Below are positions 32,105 to 41,086 of a stretch of DNA of 64,000 nt, piece by piece. Made by a program: the position numbers and the translations under genes. Origin of the DNA: Cytophaga aurantiaca DSM 3654 (GTDB taxonomy: Bacteria > Bacteroidota > Bacteroidia > Cytophagales > Cytophagaceae); the NCBI RefSeq assembly GCF_000379725.1, contig NZ_KB903625.1, forward strand, positions 52,037 to 116,036, given 5' to 3'. The notes under the pieces are model-generated. The model searched no databases, was not told the origin of the DNA, and saw only the letters and a program-made list of their open reading frames with translations. Each line of letters starts with the position of its first letter. Position 1 is the stretch's first letter.

Positions 32105-32404
32105 CTATGAATATATTTGAATCAGTTTTTCAATTATCTCAGGATATTGCTTAAGATTTTTGATATAAACACTACTCTTCATACGTTTGATATGACCCTC
32201 AATTTTACGCGCTTGCTCATAGCCCATCCCGATAGCTATCGGGACTGATATCAAAAGAAATACTTGCCAATCTTCTGCTTTCGACGTAAAACTTGTGTTA
32301 TATACCTTCAATCGATGTTGTTGCAACCGATCATCTATGTCCTTACAACTTCCTATATAATATTTACCCAACGAATCTGAAAAAAGAATATAAACAGATG
32401 CCAT
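32105..32404 (-). CDS. GIY-YIG family small endonuclease-like protein
   Basis: A 99-residue protein from the ATG at 32404: VYILFSDSLGKYYIGSCKDI holds both the Y(I/V)Y-equivalent and YIG motifs, followed by RLQQH and, near the end, YEQARKIEGHIKRMKS. These are typical of stand-alone UvrC-like GIY-YIG proteins in Bacteroidota. The active-site Tyr and Arg are present. The segment SVPIAIGMG (about residues 53-61) has no place in the family and is encoded mostly by the 18-bp palindrome at 32227-32244, inserted in frame. Confidence 0.8.
   Translation of the reverse strand: MASVYILFSDSLGKYYIGSCKDIDDRLQQHRLKVYNTSFTSKAEDWQVFLLISVPIAIGMGYEQARKIEGHIKRMKSSVYIKNLKQYPEIIEKLIQIYS
32227..32244. repeat. 18-bp palindrome inside the GIY-YIG reading frame
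   Basis: TCCCGATAGCTATCGGGA, perfect, with length divisible by three, so the frame is kept. It codes for the PIAI core of the odd segment. Confidence 0.85.
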
Positions 32405-32427
32405 AAAAATTTTAGCTCTAAAACAAT

Positions 32428-32461
32428 AAAGAGAAACACCGCTTGCGTGATGTTTCTCTTT
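32428..32461 (-). terminator. Hairpin between tRNA-Leu and the GIY-YIG gene
   Basis: AAAGAGAAACA (32428-32438) and TGTTTCTCTTT (32451-32461) pair perfectly. Read on the minus strand it lies just after the tRNA. A copy is at 31930-31963. It may end or process the tRNA transcript. Confidence 0.6.
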
Positions 32462-32466
32462 ATCTT

Positions 32467-32553
32467 GCCTGTACCTAGAGTCGGAATCGAACCGACACAC
32501 CTCACGGTACACGATTTTGAGTCGTGCGCGTCTACCAGTTCCGCCATCCAGGC
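32467..32553 (-). tRNA. tRNA-Leu (anticodon CAA)
   Basis: The minus-strand sequence begins GCCTGGATGGCGGAACTGGT and has an anticodon stem CACGA/TCGTG with loop CTCAAAA, giving CAA. A long variable arm is present, as expected for Leu, and the T-arm GTCGG-TTCGATT-CCGAC is standard. One acceptor-stem mismatch is seen. CCA is not encoded. Length 87. Confidence 0.9.
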
Positions 32554-32615
32554 AAATCATCCACATCTTCTATGTGGGGTTGCAAAAGTAGAAAATTTGG
32601 CTGAAAAAACAAATT

Positions 32616-32794
32616 TTAGTTGCTAGTTACTAGGTACTAGTTGCCAGATTAGAGTATAGAAAATTAGTTACCAACTACTTATAAATAAAAGTTTCTAGTT
32701 GCAAGCTACTAGTTTCTAGAAAAAAAATAATTCGTGAAGTTTCATAACATGAAAACTGGCAATCATTTCGAGTCTAGTGACTGGAAACTAGTAA
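32616..32794. repeat. CTAGT-type degenerate repeats with long inverted symmetry
   Basis: The left block (32617-32647) has GCTAGTTACTAGGTACTAGT and the right block (32771-32803), on the other strand, has ATCTAGTTACTAGTTTCCAG. The centre holds more CTAGTTT units. The right block supplies the ATC-TAG end of the following minus-strand gene. It is a low-complexity intergenic repeat, common in this phylum. Confidence 0.6.
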
Positions 32795-33574
32795 CTAGAT
32801 ACTCTCCGCAAATTTAATCTGTACCTGACTATCATACTGTAGCCCTAACAACTCAGACGCATTTCCGTGACAAATTGCGATTTCCAGATTGCCGCTGCTG
32901 TTAAATACCGCTACGCACTCCCCGCTCTCTACCGAGCTGTAGGCCTTTGAGATCTGTTCCACCTGCTCTCTGGAAAACATCACCGAATACGGTCTGCCGT
33001 CGTGCACCTTATCAAACATTTCCTGGGTGATATTGGTAATGAGATTGCCGTAATGATCCACATGCACTACCCTGCCCCAGATCTGGTTTTTGGTCACTTT
33101 TACCTGCGGAAGCATCATCGTACCCAAACCTTTCAATTCAACGCCCATATTGTAAATGGAACTGCCGCTGGCCAATGCTACGGCACTGGTAGCAAGCGTA
33201 CTCCGTTCCGGAAAAAGGGGCGAATATTTATCGTCTTTGCGTAGTTCAATCATTACCGTTGGCTGCTTATCACTCAACAGGGAAAAGAAACCATTGTCTA
33301 TGCCTACAAAATAATGTTCTTCGAGCTTCAACGCCACCAGTTTTTCTCTACCGGAAATAGGCGTATTCACACAGACCAGATGCACCGAGCCTTTAGGGAA
33401 ATCACGAAAGATGTTGCGCATCACATAGGCCGCATGCGGAATATTGAAATGCTCAATTTCGTGCGTAATATCAACGATCTGCATGGTATGGTTGACCGAT
33501 AAAATTTTTGCCTTAATCGAAGCCACATAGGGATCGCGCCAGCCAAAATCGGACATAAAAGTAATAATCGCCAT
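32795..33574 (-). CDS. SAM hydroxide adenosyltransferase (DUF62 family)
   Basis: A 259-residue cytosolic enzyme of the fluorinase/chlorinase fold that in most bacteria hydrolyses S-adenosylmethionine to adenosine and methionine. The hallmark start ITFMSDFGWRDPYVASIKA, VVDITHEIEHFNI-type motif (IVDITHEIEHFNIPHAAYVM region), FVGIDNGFFSLL and HVDHYGNLITNI are all present. Length matches the family. Halogenation is unlikely because the family members in Bacteroidota act as hydrolases. Confidence 0.85.
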   Translation of the reverse strand: MAIITFMSDFGWRDPYVASIKAKILSVNHTMQIVDITHEIEHFNIPHAAYVMRNIFRDFPKGSVHLVCVNTPISGREKLVALKLEEHYFVGIDNGFFSLLSDKQPTVMIELRKDDKYSPLFPERSTLATSAVALASGSSIYNMGVELKGLGTMMLPQVKVTKNQIWGRVVHVDHYGNLITNITQEMFDKVHDGRPYSVMFSREQVEQISKAYSSVESGECVAVFNSSGNLEIAICHGNASELLGLQYDSQVQIKFAESI

Positions 33575-33685
33575 GAACCAGTCTGTCTTTTTAGTATATT
33601 TGTTAAAAGCGAAAAACGGTAAAACCTGTAAAAGTAAAAATACATTTTTTTATCGTGATTGCTATAACAATTAATACTGATTGCA

Positions 33686-34678
33686 TTGATCGTAGAAAAA
33701 ATAATCAACCTGGAAGATCTGCCTATTGCAGAATTCATGGGTGTCCATAATAAGAACATCAACGAGGTAATTACAGCTTTCCCCAAGTCTAAGATTATCA
33801 GTCGTGGCAATGAGATCAAGATCATTGGCAACCTGCTGGAGGTACAACGTATCTCAGATGTGATCGATACGCTTCAGATCTATTTCCATAAATATGGATA
33901 TCTGGATGATAAATACGTGCGCTCTATTTTAAGCTCTGATGAGCTTGCTACACAGGACGGACTTACACCTGCAGAAGGCGGCACAGGAAGCAGCGCTGCA
34001 GCGGATGACGACATTATTCTGCATGGCAACAAAGGCATCATCATAAAAGCACGTACACTCAATCAGCAAAAGATTGTGAAAGGCATCCGCGAAAACGATC
34101 TGATGTTTGTGCTTGGCCCTGCCGGTACGGGTAAAACCTACATCTCTGTAGCACTTGCCGTACGTGCGTTAAAGAATAAAGAAATTAAAAAGATCATCAT
34201 CACCAGACCTGCTGTTGAAGCAGGAGAAAGTCTGGGCTTTTTACCCGGTGATCTGAAAGAAAAGATCGACCCATACCTGCGTCCGATCTACGATGCCTTA
34301 GAGGATATGATCCCCGCAGAGAAATTAAAATATTATTACGAGAACAACGTTATAGAAATTGCGCCCTTGGCTTACATGCGTGGACGTACCTTGCACGGTG
34401 CATTCATTTTATTGGATGAAGCACAGAACACCACAGCCATGCAGATCAAAATGTTTTTGACGCGTATGGGTAACAACTGTAAAATGGTTGTAACGGGTGA
34501 TAGCTCTCAAATTGATTTGCCACGCAATCAGAAATCGGGCTTGGTAGAAGCAACTAAAATATTGAAAGGCATTCCGGGTATTGCCCAGATTGAACTGGAT
34601 AAAAAAGATGTAATGCGCCATAAACTTGTTGAACGTATTCTGGAGGCTTACGAAAACGAACAAAAGAAAAATGAATAA
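33686..34678 (+). CDS. PhoH family ATPase
   Basis: A 330-residue protein with a TTG start at 33686 (reading MIVEKIINLEDLPIAEF), consistent with family N-termini; no ATG is nearby. Residues 115-310 form the PhoH ATPase: Walker A GPAGTGKT at about 143-150, Walker B FILLDEAQN at about 245. An N-terminal KH-like domain precedes it (SKIISRGNEIKIIG). PhoH proteins act in RNA metabolism or as helicase-like ATPases. The last 8 bases overlap the M43 protease gene. Confidence 0.85.
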   Translation: MIVEKIINLEDLPIAEFMGVHNKNINEVITAFPKSKIISRGNEIKIIGNLLEVQRISDVIDTLQIYFHKYGYLDDKYVRSILSSDELATQDGLTPAEGGTGSSAAADDDIILHGNKGIIIKARTLNQQKIVKGIRENDLMFVLGPAGTGKTYISVALAVRALKNKEIKKIIITRPAVEAGESLGFLPGDLKEKIDPYLRPIYDALEDMIPAEKLKYYYENNVIEIAPLAYMRGRTLHGAFILLDEAQNTTAMQIKMFLTRMGNNCKMVVTGDSSQIDLPRNQKSGLVEATKILKGIPGIAQIELDKKDVMRHKLVERILEAYENEQKKNE

Positions 34679-36542
34679 ACTGTTACTGATTTTTTGGATA
34701 TTTTTTTGTGTATGCAGTACAGGCATGGCTCAAACGGGCGACCGTTGCGGTTCGGGAGAATACATAGAACATTTGAAAGCAACGCAACCCGAAGCATACA
34801 AACACATTCTTCTGTTTCAAAAACAACTAACCTTACATCCGAACCAATCTCTTCGCACGTCTACATCAACAGATACAATTATAAAAATACCGGTTGTGAT
34901 CCATATCATTCACAACAATGCTGCAGGTATTATTGGCGGCACAAACAATAACAACATCAGCGATGCGCAGGTGCTTTCACAGATAGAAGTGCTTAACAAC
35001 GATTACCAGCGTTTGAATGCAGACTCGGTAAATACACCTCCCGGTTACAAACCCATTGCTGCAAATGTGAAACTACAATTCTGTCTTGCTAACAGAGATT
35101 CGAATGGTGTCTATTCAACCGGCATTACACGCACCTACAACAATCAGTCAACCTACACCGTTGCAGATGCAACACTGCTGAGTCAGCTTGCTTATTGGCC
35201 AAGCGATCAGTACCTGAACATTTGGGTATGTGACCTCAACGGTGGTATACTTGGTTTTGCACAGCCTCCGGGCGCAACAGGCGTTCCCGGTTTAAATCCA
35301 TCAGATGGAGTTAAAAAAACAGATGGTGTAGTAATTGATTACAAAGCATTCGGGAAGGTTGGAAATGTTTATGTAACAAAATACAATTTAGGCAGAACCA
35401 CCACGCACGAAGTGGGCCACTGGTTTGGCTTGTCGCACCCCTGGGGCGATTTCAACAGCGGCGATTGCTCCTTAACAGATTATTGCAACGATACACCTCC
35501 TTGTGGAAACGTCTATGAATCGGCTTATCCGGCATGCAACAACATCCCTTCCGGACCGAATACGGTAGTATGTACCCCTGCACGTATGGTTCAGAATTAT
35601 ATGGACTACTCCGACGACGGGTGTATGAATTTATTTACAGAGGATCAGAAGTCCAGAATGCGCACCACCATTGAACTCAGCGCCAGACGCTATGCCTTGC
35701 TTTCTTCCTTAGGCTGTTGTTCCATTCCAGCAGGCATCAATACGCCGTATGAAAAATCGTTTGAAGATGGAGACATTGCATCCGATGGCTGGACAACAAT
35801 AAATCCAAACAGCAGCAGTACCTACACCAAAGGATTTGAACTAAGCAATACCAGCGCATTCAACAATGGTAGCTATGCAATCTCTGTCACCAACGACAGT
35901 GTGTATGTTGAAACCGATGCAACTACTCATAAATACGTATTCAGTTACGTGTCTCCGTATTTCAATTTAAGAACAACATCCAATCCGAAGCTTCGGTTTA
36001 ACTGGGCTTACAGTCCACTTGCCAACAATCCCAAAACAGATAGCATTGTTATTTTCATCTCCACAGGCTGTGCTGATAATTTCGTTCCACTGTATACATT
36101 TTATGGATCGAACTTTAGCAGCACATCAAACCCTAGAGCATCATTTGTTCCGGGAGCAAACGAATGGAATACAACAGAGATCAGCCTCGTTGGCTATGCG
36201 ACGAATACAGTTGTTCATCTAAAGTTTGTTGCGTACTCGAAAGGCATCAATACATTTTATCTGGACAACATTAATATTTTACAATCCTCTGATACGTTTA
36301 CTGCAACGCTGTTTCCTAATCCAACGAGTGATGTACTGAATATTAAAATACTGTTTAACGGAACAAAAAATATTGATTACATCATCTACAATATGCTGGG
36401 CCAGCTTGTTTTCAAAGCCCACGATCAGGAAGTATACAGCTATACAAAACAGATCGACCTATCATCGCTGGCTAGTGGTGTATATCTGATCCAGGTGTCA
36501 GATGGAGGCAACAGATATGTCTACAAGATTGTGAAGCAATAA
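34671..36542 (+). CDS. Secreted M43 (pappalysin-type) metalloprotease, T9SS type A tail
   Basis: A 623-residue exported protease. The ATG at 34671 begins MNKLLLIFWIFFCVCSTGMA, a signal peptide. The zinc site HEVGHWFGLSH at about residue 245 (HExxHxxGxxH) and the Met-turn region with YMDYSDDGCM near 310 identify a metzincin of family M43. A beta-sandwich follows (about 380-530), then a type A sorting domain: LFPNPTSDVLNIKI to VYKIVKQ. All three His ligands and the Glu are present, so it should be active after export. Confidence 0.9.
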   Translation: MNKLLLIFWIFFCVCSTGMAQTGDRCGSGEYIEHLKATQPEAYKHILLFQKQLTLHPNQSLRTSTSTDTIIKIPVVIHIIHNNAAGIIGGTNNNNISDAQVLSQIEVLNNDYQRLNADSVNTPPGYKPIAANVKLQFCLANRDSNGVYSTGITRTYNNQSTYTVADATLLSQLAYWPSDQYLNIWVCDLNGGILGFAQPPGATGVPGLNPSDGVKKTDGVVIDYKAFGKVGNVYVTKYNLGRTTTHEVGHWFGLSHPWGDFNSGDCSLTDYCNDTPPCGNVYESAYPACNNIPSGPNTVVCTPARMVQNYMDYSDDGCMNLFTEDQKSRMRTTIELSARRYALLSSLGCCSIPAGINTPYEKSFEDGDIASDGWTTINPNSSSTYTKGFELSNTSAFNNGSYAISVTNDSVYVETDATTHKYVFSYVSPYFNLRTTSNPKLRFNWAYSPLANNPKTDSIVIFISTGCADNFVPLYTFYGSNFSSTSNPRASFVPGANEWNTTEISLVGYATNTVVHLKFVAYSKGINTFYLDNINILQSSDTFTATLFPNPTSDVLNIKILFNGTKNIDYIIYNMLGQLVFKAHDQEVYSYTKQIDLSSLASGVYLIQVSDGGNRYVYKIVKQ

Positions 36543-36556
36543 ATACCGCTTGAAAA

Positions 36557-36656
36557 AAATCAACCGCAAAGTACGCAAAGAAAAAAACGCAAGGAACACA
36601 ACTGCTTTACTTGCGCCCTTTGCGAAAAATCCTTGCGTTCTTTGCGGTTGATTTTC
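36557..36656. repeat. Long palindromic repeat of GCAAAG type
   Basis: AAAATCAACCGCAAAG (36557-36572) and CTTTGCGGTTGATTTT (36641-36656) are perfect 16-bp arms. Within, AACGCAAGGA and TCCTTGCGTT also pair. It lies just past the protease gene and could act as a strong 3' stem. Confidence 0.8.
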
Positions 36657-36700
36657 AATATCATTTTACAAATTTTTAGAATACTTTTTGAATTACAGCT

Positions 36701-38608
36701 ATGGGGGAAATTACACGGAAACATATTCCTATGTTTCGGTACAGCTTATTTTTATTGGCAGGCATATGCATTGCACGGTATATAGATATACCCGTCTGGA
36801 TCGTTTGTCTGATCGGAGCAATCAGTTTAAGCTATCTGATCTTTCGTTTTTTTAAAACAACCGCACAATACCAAATCCATTTACTCATTTCAATAAGCAT
36901 GGTAATGATCTGCTTGGGCATGCTGCGTATGCAGCTCTGGCAGCAGCATGAGACAGGAAGGATGAAACAGCTTCGCATCAGTTCGTTCCCGCAGAAGCAA
37001 TCGTTTCAAACACAATTTGAGGCAACGGTAATCAACTCCTCTTCGTTCGAATTCTTTGATACAGAAACTTTTTTAGTAATCTGTAAAGACACACATGTGG
37101 TGTTGAACTACGGAGATGTGTTTTCAACTGCAAAACCTGCATCCGAAATTGACGCGCCGGCATTCCCCTTTGAATTCGATTATAAGACCTATCTGTTTAG
37201 CAATGGCATCACGCACAAACTTGAACTCTGTTCCATTACAAAAGATACCGTACATGGTCTTACACATGCCTTCTATCAATGGATTCAGGCAAGCAGAGTT
37301 CAGTTTAAAAAATCTACCGCACAGATCTTCACAACTCCTGAATCGAAAGGCTTAGCGGAGAGTCTGTTGTTGGGTTATCGTGAGGAGCTGGATAGAGAAA
37401 CAAAGGACTCTTTTTTGAAAAGCGGTGTCTCGCATTTATTAGCGGTGTCGGGCATGCATACCGCATTGATTTATGAAATGCTGTTTCTGATCTTTCTGCC
37501 TTTCGGAAGTTCACAGAAACATCGTTTTGTATTTCTGGCAACTGCCTTGTTTGTGCTAACATACTTTACGTTATTAAGCGGATGTTCCACTTCTGTATTG
37601 CGAGCATCCATCATGTGCAGCATGTTTGCCGTTGCCTATGCATTCCGCAAACGCGGCAGTGGTTTAAATACATTGGGCACAAGCATCCTGATCATACTTT
37701 GGTTCAGCCCATACCAGCTATGGAATCTGGGCTTCCAGCTTTCCGTCCTGGCAGTGATCGGTATTTTAACTTTACACCAATTCATTTCACGACAATTCGA
37801 TTTTAAAAACCGTGTAAGTAAATATTTTTTTGAAGGATTATCCATAACTGTTTGCGCGCAGCTTACCACCTTACCTGTTGTATTGTATCACTTTCAATCC
37901 TTTCCGCTTTATTTCATTCCGGCAAACATGGTACTCATCCCCATCTCAACCATCGGTTTATTTGCCAGCATGATCAGCATTTTTTTTGTCGGACTCGGCA
38001 TTCATTTCACATGGCTGTTCAACTGCACACAATGGATCATAGAACTGTTTGCAAACACGGCAACCTACTTTGCTTCTCTACCAAACAGTTCCATACAACC
38101 GATTGCTTTCAGCGCCGTAGAAGCCATTCTGGTAGCTGCTATTCTTTGCACCTACATTCAGTTTCCGTTTATACTGAAAAAGAAAACGCTTATTGCAGGC
38201 ATTCTGATTTGCATTAGCTGGACTGCATTCCGGATCTATAACGAGTATGTAAGTGAACATAAAACAGACCGCCTGTTTATTAGCCATGGAAAGAAATCAG
38301 CCATCCTTTCTATAAACGGATTGGATGCAACTATGTATTCACAGGTTCCTGTAAAACCCTTTGACAAACTAAAAATAAAAGCCTTTTACAACCTGCGTGA
38401 ATTGAACGAATATCCTACAAACTCTTCTTATAGCGGTTTAGCCGCTGAAATTCCAGCCCACAATCTGATCTGGATTACCCGTAAAAATTGCACAAACGTT
38501 CCCTTAGCAATCGAACATACGTTTTCATATAAAGAACAGGATAGCATGGTTTATAGCGCTAAAAAATTCCATTCTTTAAAAGTAAAAAGCATTGTTTCAC
38601 TAAAATGA
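36701..38608 (+). CDS. ComEC/Rec2 family membrane protein
   Basis: A 635-residue DNA-uptake-channel-like protein. The N-terminal DUF4131 part (about 10-170) precedes a competence domain with the marker HLLAVSGMHTALIYEM (about 245) and LSGCSTSVLRASIM, and about ten membrane helices to 500. The C-terminal metallo-beta-lactamase domain of longer ComEC proteins is absent (only about 130 residues remain after the channel), as in many Bacteroidota. Transport of single-stranded DNA inward is the family role. Confidence 0.85.
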   Translation: MGEITRKHIPMFRYSLFLLAGICIARYIDIPVWIVCLIGAISLSYLIFRFFKTTAQYQIHLLISISMVMICLGMLRMQLWQQHETGRMKQLRISSFPQKQSFQTQFEATVINSSSFEFFDTETFLVICKDTHVVLNYGDVFSTAKPASEIDAPAFPFEFDYKTYLFSNGITHKLELCSITKDTVHGLTHAFYQWIQASRVQFKKSTAQIFTTPESKGLAESLLLGYREELDRETKDSFLKSGVSHLLAVSGMHTALIYEMLFLIFLPFGSSQKHRFVFLATALFVLTYFTLLSGCSTSVLRASIMCSMFAVAYAFRKRGSGLNTLGTSILIILWFSPYQLWNLGFQLSVLAVIGILTLHQFISRQFDFKNRVSKYFFEGLSITVCAQLTTLPVVLYHFQSFPLYFIPANMVLIPISTIGLFASMISIFFVGLGIHFTWLFNCTQWIIELFANTATYFASLPNSSIQPIAFSAVEAILVAAILCTYIQFPFILKKKTLIAGILICISWTAFRIYNEYVSEHKTDRLFISHGKKSAILSINGLDATMYSQVPVKPFDKLKIKAFYNLRELNEYPTNSSYSGLAAEIPAHNLIWITRKNCTNVPLAIEHTFSYKEQDSMVYSAKKFHSLKVKSIVSLK

Positions 38609-38651
38609 TATGATAAATTCTGCTTATATTTATTTTATACTTTTATAACGT

Positions 38652-39428
38652 ATGGAATTTGTACAAACCACCATCAGCGATCGCATCGGCTTTATCAGCT
38701 TAAATCGTCCGGATAAACGCAATGCACTTAATTTTCAATTTGTAAGTGAATTGAAGGAAGCATTTCAATCTTTTGCGGCAGATCCTGCTGTAAAAGTAAT
38801 TATTCTAAAAGCCGAAGGAATGGCATTTTGTGCCGGTGCAGACTTAGAATATCTTCAGCAGTTGCAGCACAATACCTACGAAGAAAATTTAGTAGACTCC
38901 ACACATCTGATGGAGCTCTATAAATTAATCTATACATTAAACAAAGTTGTTATTGCACAAGTAAACGGACATGCTTTAGCGGGAGGCTGCGGATTGGTGA
39001 GTGTATGTGATTTTGCATTCAGTATTCCGGAAGCAAACTTTGGCTATACAGAATCGCGGATTGGTTTTATTCCTGCAATTGTGATGACCTTTCTGATTAA
39101 GAAAATCGGCGAGTCGAACGCGCGCATGATGTTGTTAAGCGGAAATGTGATCAAAGCTGCAGATGCACAAAAATATGGTCTTGTAACAAATATTATTGAT
39201 TCAGAAAACGAACTTGAAGAAGAAGTGTTAAAATTTGCGGAACATCTGATCATACACAACTCCGAAACATCCATGGAGCTTACAAAAAAAATGTTGGCCG
39301 AAATACAGTCGATGCCATTAAACGAGGCATTAGCTTATGCTGCTAAAATGAATGCCACTGCACGTAATTCTTCTGATTGCAAAAAAGGCATTGCAGCATT
39401 TTTAAATAAAGAAACGCTTAAGTGGTAA
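38652..39428 (+). CDS. Enoyl-CoA hydratase/isomerase (methylglutaconyl-CoA hydratase-like)
   Basis: A 258-residue crotonase-fold enzyme. Oxyanion-hole segments are GMAFCAGADLEYL (about 57) and HALAGGCGLVSVCDF (about 109), and FGYTESRIGFIP carries the catalytic Glu. Both crotonase glutamates can be assigned in these regions. Length is standard. It could serve leucine or fatty-acid breakdown; no neighbouring pathway genes help. Confidence 0.85.
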   Translation: MEFVQTTISDRIGFISLNRPDKRNALNFQFVSELKEAFQSFAADPAVKVIILKAEGMAFCAGADLEYLQQLQHNTYEENLVDSTHLMELYKLIYTLNKVVIAQVNGHALAGGCGLVSVCDFAFSIPEANFGYTESRIGFIPAIVMTFLIKKIGESNARMMLLSGNVIKAADAQKYGLVTNIIDSENELEEEVLKFAEHLIIHNSETSMELTKKMLAEIQSMPLNEALAYAAKMNATARNSSDCKKGIAAFLNKETLKW

Positions 39429-39453
39429 AAGATCAGTAAATAATTCCGTAGAA

Positions 39454-41019
39454 TTATTTACTGGCCAGATCGTAGGTATGTACCATGGTTTTCTTACCCA
39501 GAATACCTTTTTTGCCAACCAGCACCAGTTTACTCTCCCACCACAAGGTATAGTTGCGCAACAGCACCAAACCATCATCATTCGAAAGAGATAAGTCTTT
39601 TACTTTGCTTCCGCTCAGTTCGTCCCACTCTACGTATTTTAATAGATTGTATACACCCGTTGCATTATCGCTGCTGGCATATACCATACGGATCTTACCT
39701 TCGTCGCTGATATCCATTGAATACGAAGCATGTAATGTACCACCCGTAATATCATTCACCTGATTTTTGGCATAATAATTCTCCCACAGCAACTGATCGT
39801 CTTTGTTGAAAGCCATCATAATCACTGACTCAACATGTACTTTACCCAGCTTCACCATCCAGTTTTTAATATCGTTCACACTGGATGATTCATACTGATA
39901 TCCGATCACCTCCAGATTTCTTTTTTCAAGCACTAAAACAATTTTTTCATATTCATTTAAACGAAAATCTGCGATCTGATAATTCATCCAGTTTTCTTCA
40001 CTTGAAAATAATTTAGTAGAAGTATGTACTGCTTTAGAAGTTTGCAATAAGCCTTCAGACAAATCATGTATATTTAATTTCTCTACGATACGATCTCTAA
40101 AATTAAATTTAGAATACATGATGCCACTGAACTTTTTATTAGAAGTAATAACATTGGCAACATAGATTTCATCGTCATTAAAAAATTGCAATTTCAATCC
40201 TTCTCTTTTTGAAATCGTACTCTGCACATCCAAGAAGATCATGTCACGTGTTACCGGATTGAAACGAACTAAAACAATACGTCCTAATTTATCGCAGTTC
40301 AAAATATGAAGCTCCTGCTTATTATTTACAAAAATACCATAATTAATAAAGTTATTATCTACACTCACTTTTGAATCCTGCAACACATTCAATTTTGTAT
40401 CTAAAATGATGGTTGTTGCAATAAGCGTTTTTTGACTGTAATCAAATGTATAAACAAGAATGGTTTTTTTATCCGGAGAAAATTGAATGGTATACTGATA
40501 CTCTAAAGGCGTATTAAAATTATAAGTTAAGTTGCTTGAGATCGCTAACTCGTAGGTTTCTTTTGTTGCACCTTTAGATGGATATTCAAGCCATGCAGCA
40601 ACTGTCTGCTCATTGATTATTTTATCGCTTTTTAATACTCCCGTTTCCAGATTGAAAACATAAACTTTCAATGCTTTCTTCTTTTGAAAAATATCATGTT
40701 TCTCTGAAAATAAATAAATTTCATTTTCTACTACATGAATTTCTTTATAATCTTCATTAACGTCTATTGTAAGCGGCGTACTAAAAACGGCAGCTAAGTT
40801 CATATCATACTTTTGCAGCAAAAAAGAAGACGGACTTAATTGCGAACCTTTAGTTTTATTCAAACTTATAAAGTGCTCTTTTCCTACAGGTAAACTCAAT
40901 ATCTGTTGGGTCGTTTCTATGTTGGAACTCGCAATAGTATATTCCGCACTTTTAGTTAAAACCTGAGCATACCCGCTTACAGCAAGTATATAAAAAATGA
41001 GTGTTATGATGCGATTCAT
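39454..41019 (-). CDS. Exported protein of unknown function
   Basis: A 521-residue protein with a signal peptide to VSGYAQ at about residue 19. The mature part alternates strand-like blocks and has recurring D-x-x-L-N-V-x-x-D type stretches (TKLNVLQDSKVS, NKQELHILN, NDEIYVANV), consistent with a beta-propeller, but no family was recognised. It lies in the periplasm or outside. A 18-bp palindrome sits 27 bp upstream of its ATG. Confidence 0.55.
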   Translation of the reverse strand: MNRIITLIFYILAVSGYAQVLTKSAEYTIASSNIETTQQILSLPVGKEHFISLNKTKGSQLSPSSFLLQKYDMNLAAVFSTPLTIDVNEDYKEIHVVENEIYLFSEKHDIFQKKKALKVYVFNLETGVLKSDKIINEQTVAAWLEYPSKGATKETYELAISSNLTYNFNTPLEYQYTIQFSPDKKTILVYTFDYSQKTLIATTIILDTKLNVLQDSKVSVDNNFINYGIFVNNKQELHILNCDKLGRIVLVRFNPVTRDMIFLDVQSTISKREGLKLQFFNDDEIYVANVITSNKKFSGIMYSKFNFRDRIVEKLNIHDLSEGLLQTSKAVHTSTKLFSSEENWMNYQIADFRLNEYEKIVLVLEKRNLEVIGYQYESSSVNDIKNWMVKLGKVHVESVIMMAFNKDDQLLWENYYAKNQVNDITGGTLHASYSMDISDEGKIRMVYASSDNATGVYNLLKYVEWDELSGSKVKDLSLSNDDGLVLLRNYTLWWESKLVLVGKKGILGKKTMVHTYDLASK

Positions 41020-41045
41020 GCGAATTTATTTAATTTATTGACTTT

Positions 41046-41063
41046 ATGTATACGTGTATACAT
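41046..41063. promoter_or_regulatory. Palindrome upstream of the exported protein gene
   Basis: ATGTATAC-gt-GTATACAT, perfect. The central CGTGTATACA also occurs at 44226-44235 upstream of bioF. It may be a regulator site. Confidence 0.45.
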
Positions 41064-41086
41064 ACGCAATACGGTTGCATGGAGTT

